From JAWXBK01 sp034439975 (GTDB lineage Bacteria > Pseudomonadota > Alphaproteobacteria > Dongiales > Dongiaceae), in NCBI GenBank assembly GCA_034439975.1, contig JAWXBK010000021.1, positions 1-64,000 on the forward strand: a stretch of DNA of 64,000 nt, read 5' to 3'. The translations under genes were made by a program, and so were the position numbers. This document shows, one piece after another, positions 53,204 through 61,684 of the stretch. A model generated the notes under the pieces. It had not been told where the DNA came from. It did no database searches and saw only the letters and a program-made list of their open reading frames with translations. Every line of letters begins with the position of its first letter. The stretch's first letter is position 1.

Positions 53204-55357
53204 ATGTCCCCCGAACGCGATGGAAAGGACCCCTTCGTCCTGCTGAGCTGGGGCTCGCATCCGGGCCATCTGATGCCGCCGCGCTTTTCACAGCGCCAGT
53301 TCACGCTGTTCAGCGCCGATCCGAACAAGGGCGCCCGTTTCGATCCGAGCCAACTCTCGGATCACGCCTGGCTGCAGGGATCGTCGCACGATTTCGTTGA
53401 AGCGTTTCGCGAATGCAAGGTTGCGGGCGATCCGGATCTGGTGATTGTCGCTACCGACAGCATGAAACACAATCAGGCGCGTAATCTCGCCGGTTTCGCT
53501 TGCCCCAAATTGTTGCTGGTCGGCGATACGCATCACGGCCCGACGCCGCTCGCAAGCATCCTGTCTTACGCCACGCAGGAGAAATTCGACTATGTTGCGC
53601 TGCTGTATACGCGCCAGCACGCACACTGGTTTCAGGCTGCGGGATTCGAGCGGATTGCCTGGATGCCAGGTCTTGCCGCAAAGCGCTTCGATGCGGCAGA
53701 ACCCGCAAGCCGGCCCGGCGCGATCGGTTTTGTCGGTCAACTCGGTTCGGTTTTTCCGCGTCGCACCAAACTGATCGAGGCAATGACGGCGGCGGGCTTG
53801 CCGATCGTGCCCATGATTGCGACCGGAAAAAGCTACGAAATGACGATCACGGCGTTTCCGATCGGCTTCAACAGCAGTCTCAATGGCGATCTCAATCTGC
53901 GAATCTTCGAAACGATTGCGGCGGGTGCATTGCTGATTACCGACGAGCTTTCGCTCGAAAGCGGGTTCCGTGAGTTGCTGACGCCGGGCGAAGACTGCGA
54001 GACCTATCGAAGCAAAGCGGAACTGATCGATCTCTGCCGCTTCTATGTCACGAATCTCGACCAGGCAAATGCGATGGCGGCGCGCGGTCGCGCGCGCCTC
54101 GCGTCGATTCCAGGGCTGCAGGACCAGCCGCGGCGGCTGGTCGATTGGGCATTGGGCAAGCCGGTCTCGCATCTGTTCGACCCGCTGACCGATCGCCGTG
54201 TCGCCGTCAGTCGGCGCCAGGAGCGCAAACTGATCGCGCGGATGTCGATCTACCAGTCGGTGCAACGCCGGCATGTCGATCGCGAAGAGGTGCATGTGCT
54301 GCTCGGTGCGGAATGTCCACCGGCACTGGCCTGCGATCTCATGGATCTTCCCCGTGCGCGGATTGCGCTCGAGCGCGGCCGCACCGATATCGCGGATCTC
54401 CTGGCCGAAGCGGGCTATGCGGACCGGTTCCGCTGGCAGGACGAGCGCGCGACCGACAAGGTCGATGTCTGGGTGACGTCGTCGCCGGATCCGCGCCCGG
54501 GCGGAGACAATGTTCATGTGATCGACCCGCGCAATCCGGAAGCGACCGTGGGCGCGGAGATCAAGGAAACAGCCCAGCGCTACCGGGAATGGAACACCGC
54601 GCAGTTCCAGCCCAGCGCAGGGCGTCGGCGCATTCTGGGTGTCCGGAATGCGAGCGGTATGGCCCGTCTCATCGCGAACGACGACAGCTCAACCGAGTAT
54701 CTGTTGAAGGAGATTTTCGAAGAGCGCTGCTACAAACCGGTGCTCGCCGCCGATGACGTCGCCACGATCGCCGATATCGGTGCCAATCAGGGCTTCGCCG
54801 CCGCGCATTTTCGTAGCGAGTATCCCGCCGCCCGGATCGTCTGTTTCGAGCCGTTTCCGGGCGCCGGGAAAATTCTCGCGATGAATGCCGTCGCCATCGG
54901 AAACTGCGAACCGATGCAGTACGGCCTGTCCGATCACGACGGCATCGAGATGTTCTATCCCGGTCTGACCGGCTCGGCCGTCGGGTCGTTCTCGCGCGGC
55001 GGCCTGACGCAATCGAACGGCATCCAGCTTCCGGTTCGTTCCGCCCTCGACGCCTTTCGCGAATGCAAACTCGACGCACCGGATATCCTGAAGATCGATA
55101 CCGAAGGCAGCGAACGTCCGATCCTCGACGCGCTCCGGCCGGTGCTCGGCCGGGTCAAGGCGCTCTATGTCGAGTTCCATTCCGAAGCGGATCGTCGCTG
55201 GATCGACGAAGCGATGAACAAGACGCATGCGCTCTGGCAGGGCGAAATCACCAGTGCCGATCGCGGCCTGCTCTGCTATCTCCGCCACGATCGCGCCGCG
55301 GCCAGAATGCGCCGCGCGGCGTCGTCGGGTCTCGTGATCGTTCCGTCGAAGCCCTAG
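53204..55357 (+). CDS. CgeB-like glycosyltransferase fused to FkbM-family methyltransferase
   Basis: 717 aa, no signal peptide. Residues about 10-330 resemble CgeB/DUF3880-type GT-B glycosyltransferases (AIGFVGQLGSVFPRR, GDLNLRIFETIAAGALLITDEL, LTPGEDCETYRSKAELIDLC). Residues about 330-480 form a middle region I do not recognise. Residues about 490-700 are an FkbM methyltransferase: VATIADIGANQGFAAAHF (SAM motif), IVCFEPFPGAGKIL, DILKIDTEGSERPILDAL. It probably builds and O-methylates a glycan or a glycosylated protein, consistent with the GT41-like gene 5 kb upstream. It converges on the Bcr-like gene and shares its CTAG stop. Confidence 0.8.
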   Translation: MSPERDGKDPFVLLSWGSHPGHLMPPRFSQRQFTLFSADPNKGARFDPSQLSDHAWLQGSSHDFVEAFRECKVAGDPDLVIVATDSMKHNQARNLAGFACPKLLLVGDTHHGPTPLASILSYATQEKFDYVALLYTRQHAHWFQAAGFERIAWMPGLAAKRFDAAEPASRPGAIGFVGQLGSVFPRRTKLIEAMTAAGLPIVPMIATGKSYEMTITAFPIGFNSSLNGDLNLRIFETIAAGALLITDELSLESGFRELLTPGEDCETYRSKAELIDLCRFYVTNLDQANAMAARGRARLASIPGLQDQPRRLVDWALGKPVSHLFDPLTDRRVAVSRRQERKLIARMSIYQSVQRRHVDREEVHVLLGAECPPALACDLMDLPRARIALERGRTDIADLLAEAGYADRFRWQDERATDKVDVWVTSSPDPRPGGDNVHVIDPRNPEATVGAEIKETAQRYREWNTAQFQPSAGRRRILGVRNASGMARLIANDDSSTEYLLKEIFEERCYKPVLAADDVATIADIGANQGFAAAHFRSEYPAARIVCFEPFPGAGKILAMNAVAIGNCEPMQYGLSDHDGIEMFYPGLTGSAVGSFSRGGLTQSNGIQLPVRSALDAFRECKLDAPDILKIDTEGSERPILDALRPVLGRVKALYVEFHSEADRRWIDEAMNKTHALWQGEITSADRGLLCYLRHDRAAARMRRAASSGLVIVPSKP

Positions 55358-56568
55358 ATCGGCGGCGGCGCGAGCGCCTCGCGTTTCGCGGCCGGGCGGA
55401 CGATCAGCCAGTAAGCGAGCGCGGCACCGCCCGCCACCAGCGCCATCGCGCCGGCCATCGGCAGCGCCGTCTCGTCATAGACATGGCCGATGCCGAGACC
55501 GACGAGCGCTGCAAAACTCATCTGGATGAAGCCGACCAGCGACGAGGCAGCTCCCGCGGCGCGCGGAAAAGGAATGAGTGCGCCGGCATAGGCGCTCGGC
55601 ATGGTAAGGCCGACACCGATCATGAATACAATGGTCGGGCCGACAATGGTCACGACGCTCGGATCGCCGGTCAGCGCAAAAATGAGTATCGCGCCGGCAC
55701 CCGCCAGCATGAAAAAACTGCCGATCCTGACCAGCCGGTCGGGCGCGAGGCGGCGCGACAATTTTCCGCCGGCAGTGCTGCCGACGATATAACCGATCAC
55801 GATCGCACCGAAACAGAACCCGTAAACATCCGGCGTGACGCCGACCAGATCGACCAGCACGAAGGACGATCCCGAGATGAAACAGAAAATGCCGGCATAG
55901 GCAAAGGCGACGCCGAACAGATAGCCGAGATAGAGTCGGTTGCGCAGGAACATCGCGTAATTGCCGAACATGCGGCGCACATGGGTCGCGGTCGCATCGG
56001 GTGCCGGGTTGGTTTCGGGCAGGATCAGCACGGTCGCGAGCAGCGCGAAACTGCCATAGAGCACAAGCGCCGCCATATTGGCGCGCCAGCCGAACCAGAC
56101 TTCGACGAAACCGCCAAAGATCGGTGCGATCATCGGCGCGACCGCGACCGCCGCACTGAGATAGGACATGACGCGCCCGGTCCCGCTGCGACCGTGCACG
56201 TCGCGAACGATCGCGCGGCAGAGCGTGGGACCGACCGCGGCCCCGAAGGCCTGCACGAAGCGGCCGACAACCAGAAGCTCGATAGACCCCGCGATTGTGC
56301 AGGCAACGCTGGCCACGCAATAGATCGAGAGGCCGACGATCAATACCGGCCGCCTTCCATAGCGATCGGCGACCGGCCCCCAGAGCAACTGCCCGCTCGC
56401 GAGCCCGGCGAGAAAGAGGCTCAGCGTCAGTTGCACCGAGGCGACATCGGCGTCGAGCGCCGCGGTCAATCCCGGCAAGGACGGCAGATAGAGATCGGTC
56501 GAGACCGGGCCCAGCGCCACCAGCACCGTCAGCAACGCGATCACAATAAAACTATCGGGGCGGGGCAT
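55354..56568 (-). CDS. Bcr/CflA-family drug-resistance MFS efflux protein
   Basis: About 404 aa from ATG 56568; ATG 56610 is possible and neither has a clear ribosome-binding site. Twelve membrane segments. The Bcr/CflA signatures are visible: STDLYLPSLPGLTAALDADVASVQLTLSLFLAGLASGQLLWGP region, then DRYGRRPVLIVGL (motif A) and VGRFVQAFGAAVGPTLCRAIVRD. Likely exports antibiotics or metabolites by proton antiport. Its stop codon overlaps that of the convergent glycosyltransferase gene. Confidence 0.88.
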   Translation of the reverse strand: MPRPDSFIVIALLTVLVALGPVSTDLYLPSLPGLTAALDADVASVQLTLSLFLAGLASGQLLWGPVADRYGRRPVLIVGLSIYCVASVACTIAGSIELLVVGRFVQAFGAAVGPTLCRAIVRDVHGRSGTGRVMSYLSAAVAVAPMIAPIFGGFVEVWFGWRANMAALVLYGSFALLATVLILPETNPAPDATATHVRRMFGNYAMFLRNRLYLGYLFGVAFAYAGIFCFISGSSFVLVDLVGVTPDVYGFCFGAIVIGYIVGSTAGGKLSRRLAPDRLVRIGSFFMLAGAGAILIFALTGDPSVVTIVGPTIVFMIGVGLTMPSAYAGALIPFPRAAGAASSLVGFIQMSFAALVGLGIGHVYDETALPMAGAMALVAGGAALAYWLIVRPAAKREALAPPPI

Positions 56569-56731
56569 AAGGAATCGGGGCCGCTCTCGGGCGAAGGGAC
56601 CGCCGTTCATAGACGCGCGCCCGATGCGGCGCAAATCCGGGTCCGCGTGGGACGGCTGGTGCCGGGATTGGCAATGACGGGGCGACCGGCGATGATCGCC
56701 GCCCGGGAAGACGGTTCCAGAGGAACGGCTC

Positions 56732-57193
56732 ATGGTATCGAAACGCGGCGACGACAAACCGTGGATGGCGCCCGACGATTACGGTCGCAGCCTTTCGGGG
56801 CTCGGCATCAATCTTCTGGTTCGCGACGTCCCGCGCGGCGTCGCCTTCGCGAAGGCGGTGTTGCGGGCGCGCGTCGTCTATGAAGATGCCGACTTCGCGG
56901 TGCTGCGTTACGAAGCGGGGCGCACGGCAGCGGAATGGATGCTCCACGCCGATCACACCTATAGCAGCCATCCGCTCTTGGGGCTGACCGGCGACAATGC
57001 GATCCGCGGCGCCGGCGCCGAATTCCGGCTCTACGATCTCGATCCCGACGAGGCGGTCAAACGCGCCGAAGCCCGCGGCGACACTGTGCTGCAGGGGGCG
57101 ACCGACAAGCCGCATGGCCTGCGCGAATGCTATATCGCCGATCCGGACGGTTATATCTGGGTGCCGGGCGTGCCGAAGAAAAAATCCGGCTGA
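56732..57193 (+). CDS. VOC-superfamily (glyoxalase-like) protein
   Basis: 153 aa. Single glyoxalase/bleomycin-resistance fold with the betaalphabetabetabeta repeats: LGINLLVRDVPRGVAFAKAVL, DFAVLRYEAGRTAAEWML, and GLRECYIADPDGYIWVPGVP at the end. Metal ligands by position could be His and Glu residues of AEWMLHADHTYSSH and the C-terminal ADPDGYIW, but the substrate cannot be predicted. It is divergent from the Bcr-like gene. Confidence 0.8.
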   Translation: MVSKRGDDKPWMAPDDYGRSLSGLGINLLVRDVPRGVAFAKAVLRARVVYEDADFAVLRYEAGRTAAEWMLHADHTYSSHPLLGLTGDNAIRGAGAEFRLYDLDPDEAVKRAEARGDTVLQGATDKPHGLRECYIADPDGYIWVPGVPKKKSG

Positions 57194-57248
57194 GTTCGCT
57201 GCTTGGCCCGCAACGGGTCAGAGAAATCCGACGATCAATGGCCGACGG

Positions 57249-58040
57249 TCAGGTGGCGCGACCGTAGCGGTGCAAATGAAGCCCTTCGGTCTGCAGCCAG
57301 TGGCGTGCGCTTTTCTCATGCCGTGTCAGTTCGGCGACGATACGCCAGAAGCGCGGGCTGTGATTGAGTTCCTTCATATGCGCGACTTCATGCGCAACGA
57401 CATAGTCGATCACATGCGGCGGCGCGAAGATCAGACGCCAGGTAAACGCAAGACAACCGGAAGGCGAGCAACTGCCCCAGCGCGTCTTGGTATCCTTGAG
57501 CGTGATGCGGCGGATTTTCTTGCCCAGCAGCTCGGCCTTTTCATGCGCCCGCCGCGAGATCTCCCGCCGTGCCTCGAGCTTGAGCCAGTCCTGAACGCGC
57601 CGCGGCAGATGCTCGGGCTGGCCCGCCACATGGATATCGCCGTCGGCGAGCCAGACCACGCCGCGCGCGGTCGGCCAATGGCGGATCCGGTGCGGCTGGC
57701 CAAGGAACGGAATGACCCGCCCGGCCGCGAACGGCACCGGGCGCGGCAGGCGCGCGGCGTTGTCGACGATCCAGTCGCGGTTGCGCAGCGCGAAACGGCG
57801 GCCTTCCGCGGCGCTCGCACGCTTGGGCAGCACCACCACGAGATGCCCGAGTTCGCGGTCGAAGCGCAGGATAATCGTGCGCGCCCGCGCGTCCTGACGA
57901 TAGACCAGCGGAATCCGCCGATCCTCGAACATGAGGATCTGGCCGTCGAATTGCCGGACAGCCGGAAGACGGCGCTTGGCCGGCTTTTTTCCGGTCCGCG
58001 AACGGCCCTTCGAAGCCTTGTTCTGGCGTGCTGTCGGCAT
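57249..58040 (-). CDS. YgjP-like M48-family metallopeptidase
   Basis: About 263 aa from ATG 58040; a TTG at 58076 would add 12 residues. Zinc-binding HEVAHMKELNHSPRFW contains HExxH plus the downstream His, with KDTKTRWGSCSPSGCLAFTWRLIFAPPHVIDYVVAHE preceding it in pieces typical of YgjP/DUF45 (WGSCS motif). The N-terminus is a basic, probably unstructured tail, followed by a beta-rich half. Cytoplasmic zinc peptidase often associated with restriction or stress loci; here it lies between a VOC gene and ada. Confidence 0.88.
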   Translation of the reverse strand: MPTARQNKASKGRSRTGKKPAKRRLPAVRQFDGQILMFEDRRIPLVYRQDARARTIILRFDRELGHLVVVLPKRASAAEGRRFALRNRDWIVDNAARLPRPVPFAAGRVIPFLGQPHRIRHWPTARGVVWLADGDIHVAGQPEHLPRRVQDWLKLEARREISRRAHEKAELLGKKIRRITLKDTKTRWGSCSPSGCLAFTWRLIFAPPHVIDYVVAHEVAHMKELNHSPRFWRIVAELTRHEKSARHWLQTEGLHLHRYGRAT

Positions 58041-58089
58041 CTTGCTTTGATAGCGGTTGATGCCGCACAGCGACAAGGGGACCGGCTCC

Positions 58090-58111
58090 CCACAGGAATT
58101 ATTTCCTGTGG
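58090..58111. repeat. Perfect inverted repeat at the 3' end of ada
   Basis: CCACAGGAA (58090-58098) and TTCCTGTGG (58103-58111) are 9-bp perfect arms around TTAT. It overlaps the ada stop codon (58099-58101), so in minus-strand RNA it would form a strong stem directly at the end of ada. There is no T-tract. The right arm lies within TGTGGATAA (58107-58115), a consensus DnaA-box sequence in isolation. Confidence 0.65.
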
Positions 58112-59076
58112 ATAATCTTCTCCTTGGCCTCGCCCTCGATCAACACCTGTTTCACGTCGAGACCCCAGCGATAGCCGCCGAGACCGCCGTCGCTGCGCAG
58201 CGCCCGGTGACAGGGCACGATCAGCGAAACGGGGTTGGTCGCACACGCCCGGCCGACCGCGCGTTGTGCGCCGGGATGGCCGATTTCGGCGGCGAGCTGC
58301 GCATAGGTTCGGGTCTCGCCGACCGGGATCTGGCGGAGTGCTTCCCAGACCCGGCGCTGAAAGGCCGTGGCGCGGATATCCAGCGGCAAATCGATGGTCG
58401 GCACCTCGCCCGCGACTTGGGCGAGGATCGCATCCAGCGCGCTTGCCAGCGCCCCCCGGTCGCGATCGATTTCGGCTGCGGGAAACTCCGCCTTGAGGGC
58501 ACGCACCAGCCGGCTTTCGGCCTGGCCGATGGCGACGAAACAGATGCCTTTTTCGGTTGCAGCGGCGAGTACCGGGCCGAGCGGCGAGGGCGCAAGCGCG
58601 TAGGCGATGTGCGCACCCTGACCGCCCTTGGCATAGGTCGCTGGCGTCATGCCGAGCGCATCGGGCGCGCGCTCATAGACGCGGCTCGAGGAACCGTAGC
58701 CCGCGCCATAGGTCGCCGCTGCAACGCCGTCGCCTTTTTGCAACTCGGTCCGGAACCGCCCCATGCGCAAGGCGTCGGCATATTGTCGCGGCGTCACGCC
58801 CATCGCCTGTCGGAACGAACGCTGCAGATGCCACGGGCTGATGCGGCAATGGCCGGCCAAAGATTTGAGCGTCGGCGATTCGCCGGCTTCGACCGCCGCC
58901 TCGATGAAACGGCAGGCGCGGCGCATGGTGGCGGTCTGGGCGCTCGCGCGCGCACTCTCGCTGGCTGGCGACGACGGCGCCCTGGCGCTGCGGGCCGTCA
59001 TGCCCGTCGCCTCGGCAATCGCCGTTCCACGACCCTGCGCATCTCTCGTCGGTTCCTTCCGTTCGTCCCGAAACAT
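58099..59076 (-). CDS. ada: Ada-like AraC regulator / O6-alkylguanine-DNA alkyltransferase, lacking the N-Ada domain
   Basis: 325 aa. An AraC-type HTH (SLAGHCRISPWHLQRSFRQAMGVTPRQYADALR and the GYGSSSRVYERAPDALGMTPATY segment) is followed by a methyltransferase domain (RVWEALRQIPVGETRTYAQLAAEIGHP) with active-site Cys in SLIVPCHRALRSDGGLGGYRWG. The N-terminal Zn/methylphosphotriester domain of E. coli Ada, which makes it an activator, is absent; instead there are about 50 low-complexity residues. It can still repair O6-methylguanine. GAGGAT precedes ATG 59076. Confidence 0.88.
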   Translation of the reverse strand: MFRDERKEPTRDAQGRGTAIAEATGMTARSARAPSSPASESARASAQTATMRRACRFIEAAVEAGESPTLKSLAGHCRISPWHLQRSFRQAMGVTPRQYADALRMGRFRTELQKGDGVAAATYGAGYGSSSRVYERAPDALGMTPATYAKGGQGAHIAYALAPSPLGPVLAAATEKGICFVAIGQAESRLVRALKAEFPAAEIDRDRGALASALDAILAQVAGEVPTIDLPLDIRATAFQRRVWEALRQIPVGETRTYAQLAAEIGHPGAQRAVGRACATNPVSLIVPCHRALRSDGGLGGYRWGLDVKQVLIEGEAKEKIIHRK

Positions 59077-59198
59077 TGCCCGATCCTCATCAGAATGCTA
59101 CGCGATGAGGCCAATCTGGGCTGCGATCCGTTCCGCCGCTATCCGATCCTTGCGGCCGGGCCCGCGGTCCGCAACCGCCTTTCCGGAGCCCCGCCGCC

Positions 59199-59621
59199 AT
59201 GGCCGACATGCCGCCCTTCCATCTCGCCTTTCCGGTCGACGATCTCGAGGCCGCGCGCGGGTTCTATGCCGGTCTGCTGGGCTGCCGGGTCGGCCGCACC
59301 GATCCCTCCTGGATCGATTTCGATTTTTTCGGCCACCAGATCACGGCCCATCTGAAGCCCGAGGAAACCGGCGCCGCGCGCACCAATTCGGTCGACGGCG
59401 ACAAGGTGCCGGTTCGCCATTTCGGCGCGATCCTCGAATGGGATCAGTGGCAGACGCTCGCGAAGCGTCTCGAAGCGGCGGGCATCCGATTTCTGATCGA
59501 GCCGCATGTGCGCTTCAAGGGCGAAGTGGGCGAGCAGGGCACGATGTTCCTGCACGATCCGGCCGGCAACGCGCTCGAGTTCAAGTCGTTCCGCGACCGC
59601 TCGAAGATTTTCGCGTCCTAG
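59199..59621 (+). CDS. VOC-superfamily protein (putative dioxygenase/glyoxalase)
   Basis: 140 aa. Opens with FHLAFPVDDLEAARGFYAGLLGCRVGRT, the classic VOC betaalphabeta start including a His that is often metal-binding, and continues with FFGHQITAHL and GTMFLHDPAGNALEFKSF with Glu near the C-terminus; this His/His/Glu set resembles type I dioxygenase or glyoxalase I-like enzymes. Unrelated in close sequence to the VOC gene at 56732. The last 41 bases overlap the convergent YcgN gene. Confidence 0.85.
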   Translation: MADMPPFHLAFPVDDLEAARGFYAGLLGCRVGRTDPSWIDFDFFGHQITAHLKPEETGAARTNSVDGDKVPVRHFGAILEWDQWQTLAKRLEAAGIRFLIEPHVRFKGEVGEQGTMFLHDPAGNALEFKSFRDRSKIFAS

Positions 59622-60141
59622 CGCGTTTCGGCGCCTTGCGCCCGACATCGTCGATCCATGTGACGATGTGATCTTCGGGTTTGAGCTTGCGGGCTTCGCG
59701 GACGACGCGGCCGCGCACCGAGACTCCGGCCTCATGCACCGTTTCCGGATCGCCGGAAATCAGCGGATGCCACCAATAGAGATCGCGGCCTTCGGCGACC
59801 AGTCGATAGCCGCAACTCGCCGGCAGCCATTTCAGTTTGGTAACGCGGTTGGGCGTCAGCCTGATGCAGTCATGCACCTTTTTCTGACGGTTCGGATAAT
59901 CGCTGCAGCGGCAGGTGCCGAGGTCGAGCAGGCGGCAGGCAATCGAGCTGTGTTCGATCTCGCCGGTATCGAGATACTCGAGTTTGACGAGGCAGCATTT
60001 CCCGCAACCGTCGCACAGCGATTCCCATTCCGTGCGCGTCATCTCGTCGAGTTTCTTGCGCCGCCAGAACGGCACCGCATCGCTGCCGGCATCCGGATTT
60101 TCATCCAGTGCCGGCAGCGTCGCGTGGCGTCGGGCGGTCAC
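59581..60141 (-). CDS. YcgN-family cysteine-cluster protein (UPF0260)
   Basis: 186 aa. Eight-cysteine cluster characteristic of the family: LCDGCGKCCLVKLE, then ACRLLDLGTCRCSDYPNRQKKVHDC, likely an iron or zinc site. Preceded by WRRKKLDEMTRTEWE and followed by WLPASCGYRLV and YWWHPLISGDPETVHEAG. Function not established. The C-terminal basic tail (KAPKRARTRKSSSGRG) overlaps the convergent VOC gene, which may have grown into it. Confidence 0.9.
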   Translation of the reverse strand: MTARRHATLPALDENPDAGSDAVPFWRRKKLDEMTRTEWESLCDGCGKCCLVKLEYLDTGEIEHSSIACRLLDLGTCRCSDYPNRQKKVHDCIRLTPNRVTKLKWLPASCGYRLVAEGRDLYWWHPLISGDPETVHEAGVSVRGRVVREARKLKPEDHIVTWIDDVGRKAPKRARTRKSSSGRGTT

Positions 60142-60166
60142 GATGCGAGCGCCCCGATTGCGTGGT

Positions 60167-60856
60167 TTAGTACGGGGCGAGCGCGTCGCGCAGCGTCTGC
60201 GCGTTCGGATTCGAGAACTTGCCTTCCATCAGGATCGCATAGGGCGTCGCGCCCTGACCGTAATAGGCCTCGTTCCACGAATCGCGCTTGAGAATGCCCG
60301 CACCCTCGAGCGACATGCCGCCGAACAGGCCGGAGGTCTTCGCGAATTGATACATGTCGGCATCGAGATTGGACGTGGTCGAAGCCTCGAGGCCCTGACC
60401 GATTGGACCGATCGCAACCGAAATGTCGCCGCCGAACTTGAACTGGTTGTCGAGCACGGCGTCGACCGCCCGGTCGCTCATCACGGTGAAGACTACCTCG
60501 GCCACCTGGCCGCCGATCTGCAGGCCGATTGAACCGGCAGCCAGCGTGTAGAAGGCCGGATAGCTCCAGCCGAGCGTCGTGTGGCGCACCACGAGCACGC
60601 CCGAACCGCCTTCGCCGCCGACGATGAAGCCGCCCTTCACGAGAGTCGGGAAGATGATCAGCGCCTTCGACTGCTTCACATAGTAGGGAAGCTGGCTGAA
60701 CTCCGATGAGCTGATCAGCTTGTCGAAGGTGATGCGCGCTTTGTCGACCAGCTCCTGCTGGTCCGACAGCGCCGAGGCCGGCGATGCCGCGCCGAAAAGT
60801 GACAGCGCAAGCACCGCGCCGGCGATAATCGTCTTCAGTCGCCCGAAGCGTGTCAT
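60167..60856 (-). CDS. SYLF-domain lipid-binding protein, exported
   Basis: 229 aa from ATG 60856, with GAGGAGA upstream; the frame open to 60949 is not needed. Sec signal peptide (KTIIAGAVLALSLFGAAS, cleavage near ASALS). The SYLF (DUF500) fold is shown by LPYYVKQSKALIIFPTLVKGGFIVGGEGGSGVLV, GSIGLQIGGQVAEVVFTVMSD and the Ysc84-like GLFGGMSLEGAGILKRD. The family binds phosphoinositides in eukaryotes; in bacteria it is periplasmic and of unknown role. YYGQ near the C-terminus is typical. Confidence 0.9.
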   Translation of the reverse strand: MTRFGRLKTIIAGAVLALSLFGAASPASALSDQQELVDKARITFDKLISSSEFSQLPYYVKQSKALIIFPTLVKGGFIVGGEGGSGVLVVRHTTLGWSYPAFYTLAAGSIGLQIGGQVAEVVFTVMSDRAVDAVLDNQFKFGGDISVAIGPIGQGLEASTTSNLDADMYQFAKTSGLFGGMSLEGAGILKRDSWNEAYYGQGATPYAILMEGKFSNPNAQTLRDALAPY

Positions 60857-61022
60857 GTGTCCTGGTCTCCTCTTGGGGGATGGCCGGCTCTCGGCCGACT
60901 CGGGGACGCGGGCTGGTCCATGGATAAATCTGGTCCCGAACTTTGGCAAATCGGAGGCACGGGCCTCGCGGGCAAGGGCGCCGGACCGCTCCGACGTGTC
61001 AAAACTGTGCCGGAGGCCGCCT

Positions 61023-61673
61023 TCAACGCCGGAATCGACCCGGAAGCTGGTTCACCATCGCCACGCGCCAGACCCCGCTCGGCGTTGCCGGATCGGCGAT
61101 ATGGTCGAGCCTGGTCAGCGAGCAATTGGCGATCGCAAAGGCGAGCGCCCGTTCAGCCTCGATGCCGAGCGCCAGCGCCAGCGCCGCCCGGATCGGCCCG
61201 CCATGGGCGACCGCCACGATGTCGCTGCCGGCATGGCGCTCGGTCAGACGGCCGATCGCACCCGCAACCCGCACCGAGAGTGCATCGAAGCTTTCGCCGC
61301 CCGGCGGCGCCTGATGCGCCGGGGCGAGCCAGAACCGGTGATAACTCTTCTCGTCGCGGGCCTCGAGCTCGGGCCAGGAGAGGCCCTGCCATTCGCCGAA
61401 ATCCTGCTCGACGATGTCGGGCTCGATCAGCGGCGCGATCGCGCCCCCATGATGCTCGGCCGCCGCATGGATCGCGGCCGCCGTCTGATGCGTGCGGCGC
61501 AGCGGGCTGGCGACCCAATGCGCCTCGCGCGGCAGCATCGCGGCGAGACCCTCATAGATCGCGGCATCGCCGCAATCGGCTTCGAGATCGCAGCGCCCGT
61601 AGATGCGGCCTTCGGGATTGATCACGGGCGCATGGCGGATCCACCACCAGCGCGTTTCAACAATGTCGTTCAT
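61023..61673 (-). CDS. cobC: Histidine phosphatase, probably alpha-ribazole phosphatase
   Basis: 216 aa. The RHG active site is WIRHAPV with partner residues in SPLRRTHQTA, the EQDFGEWQG acid loop and VAVAHGGPIRAALA. The GRIYGRCDLE segment near residue 22 and the position 11 nt downstream of cobS support the CobC role (dephosphorylating alpha-ribazole-5-phosphate or adenosylcobalamin-5'-phosphate) over glycolytic phosphoglycerate mutase. The specificity is inferred from context. Confidence 0.82.
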   Translation of the reverse strand: MNDIVETRWWWIRHAPVINPEGRIYGRCDLEADCGDAAIYEGLAAMLPREAHWVASPLRRTHQTAAAIHAAAEHHGGAIAPLIEPDIVEQDFGEWQGLSWPELEARDEKSYHRFWLAPAHQAPPGGESFDALSVRVAGAIGRLTERHAGSDIVAVAHGGPIRAALALALGIEAERALAFAIANCSLTRLDHIADPATPSGVWRVAMVNQLPGRFRR

Positions 61674-61684
61674 GCGGGGTGTCT

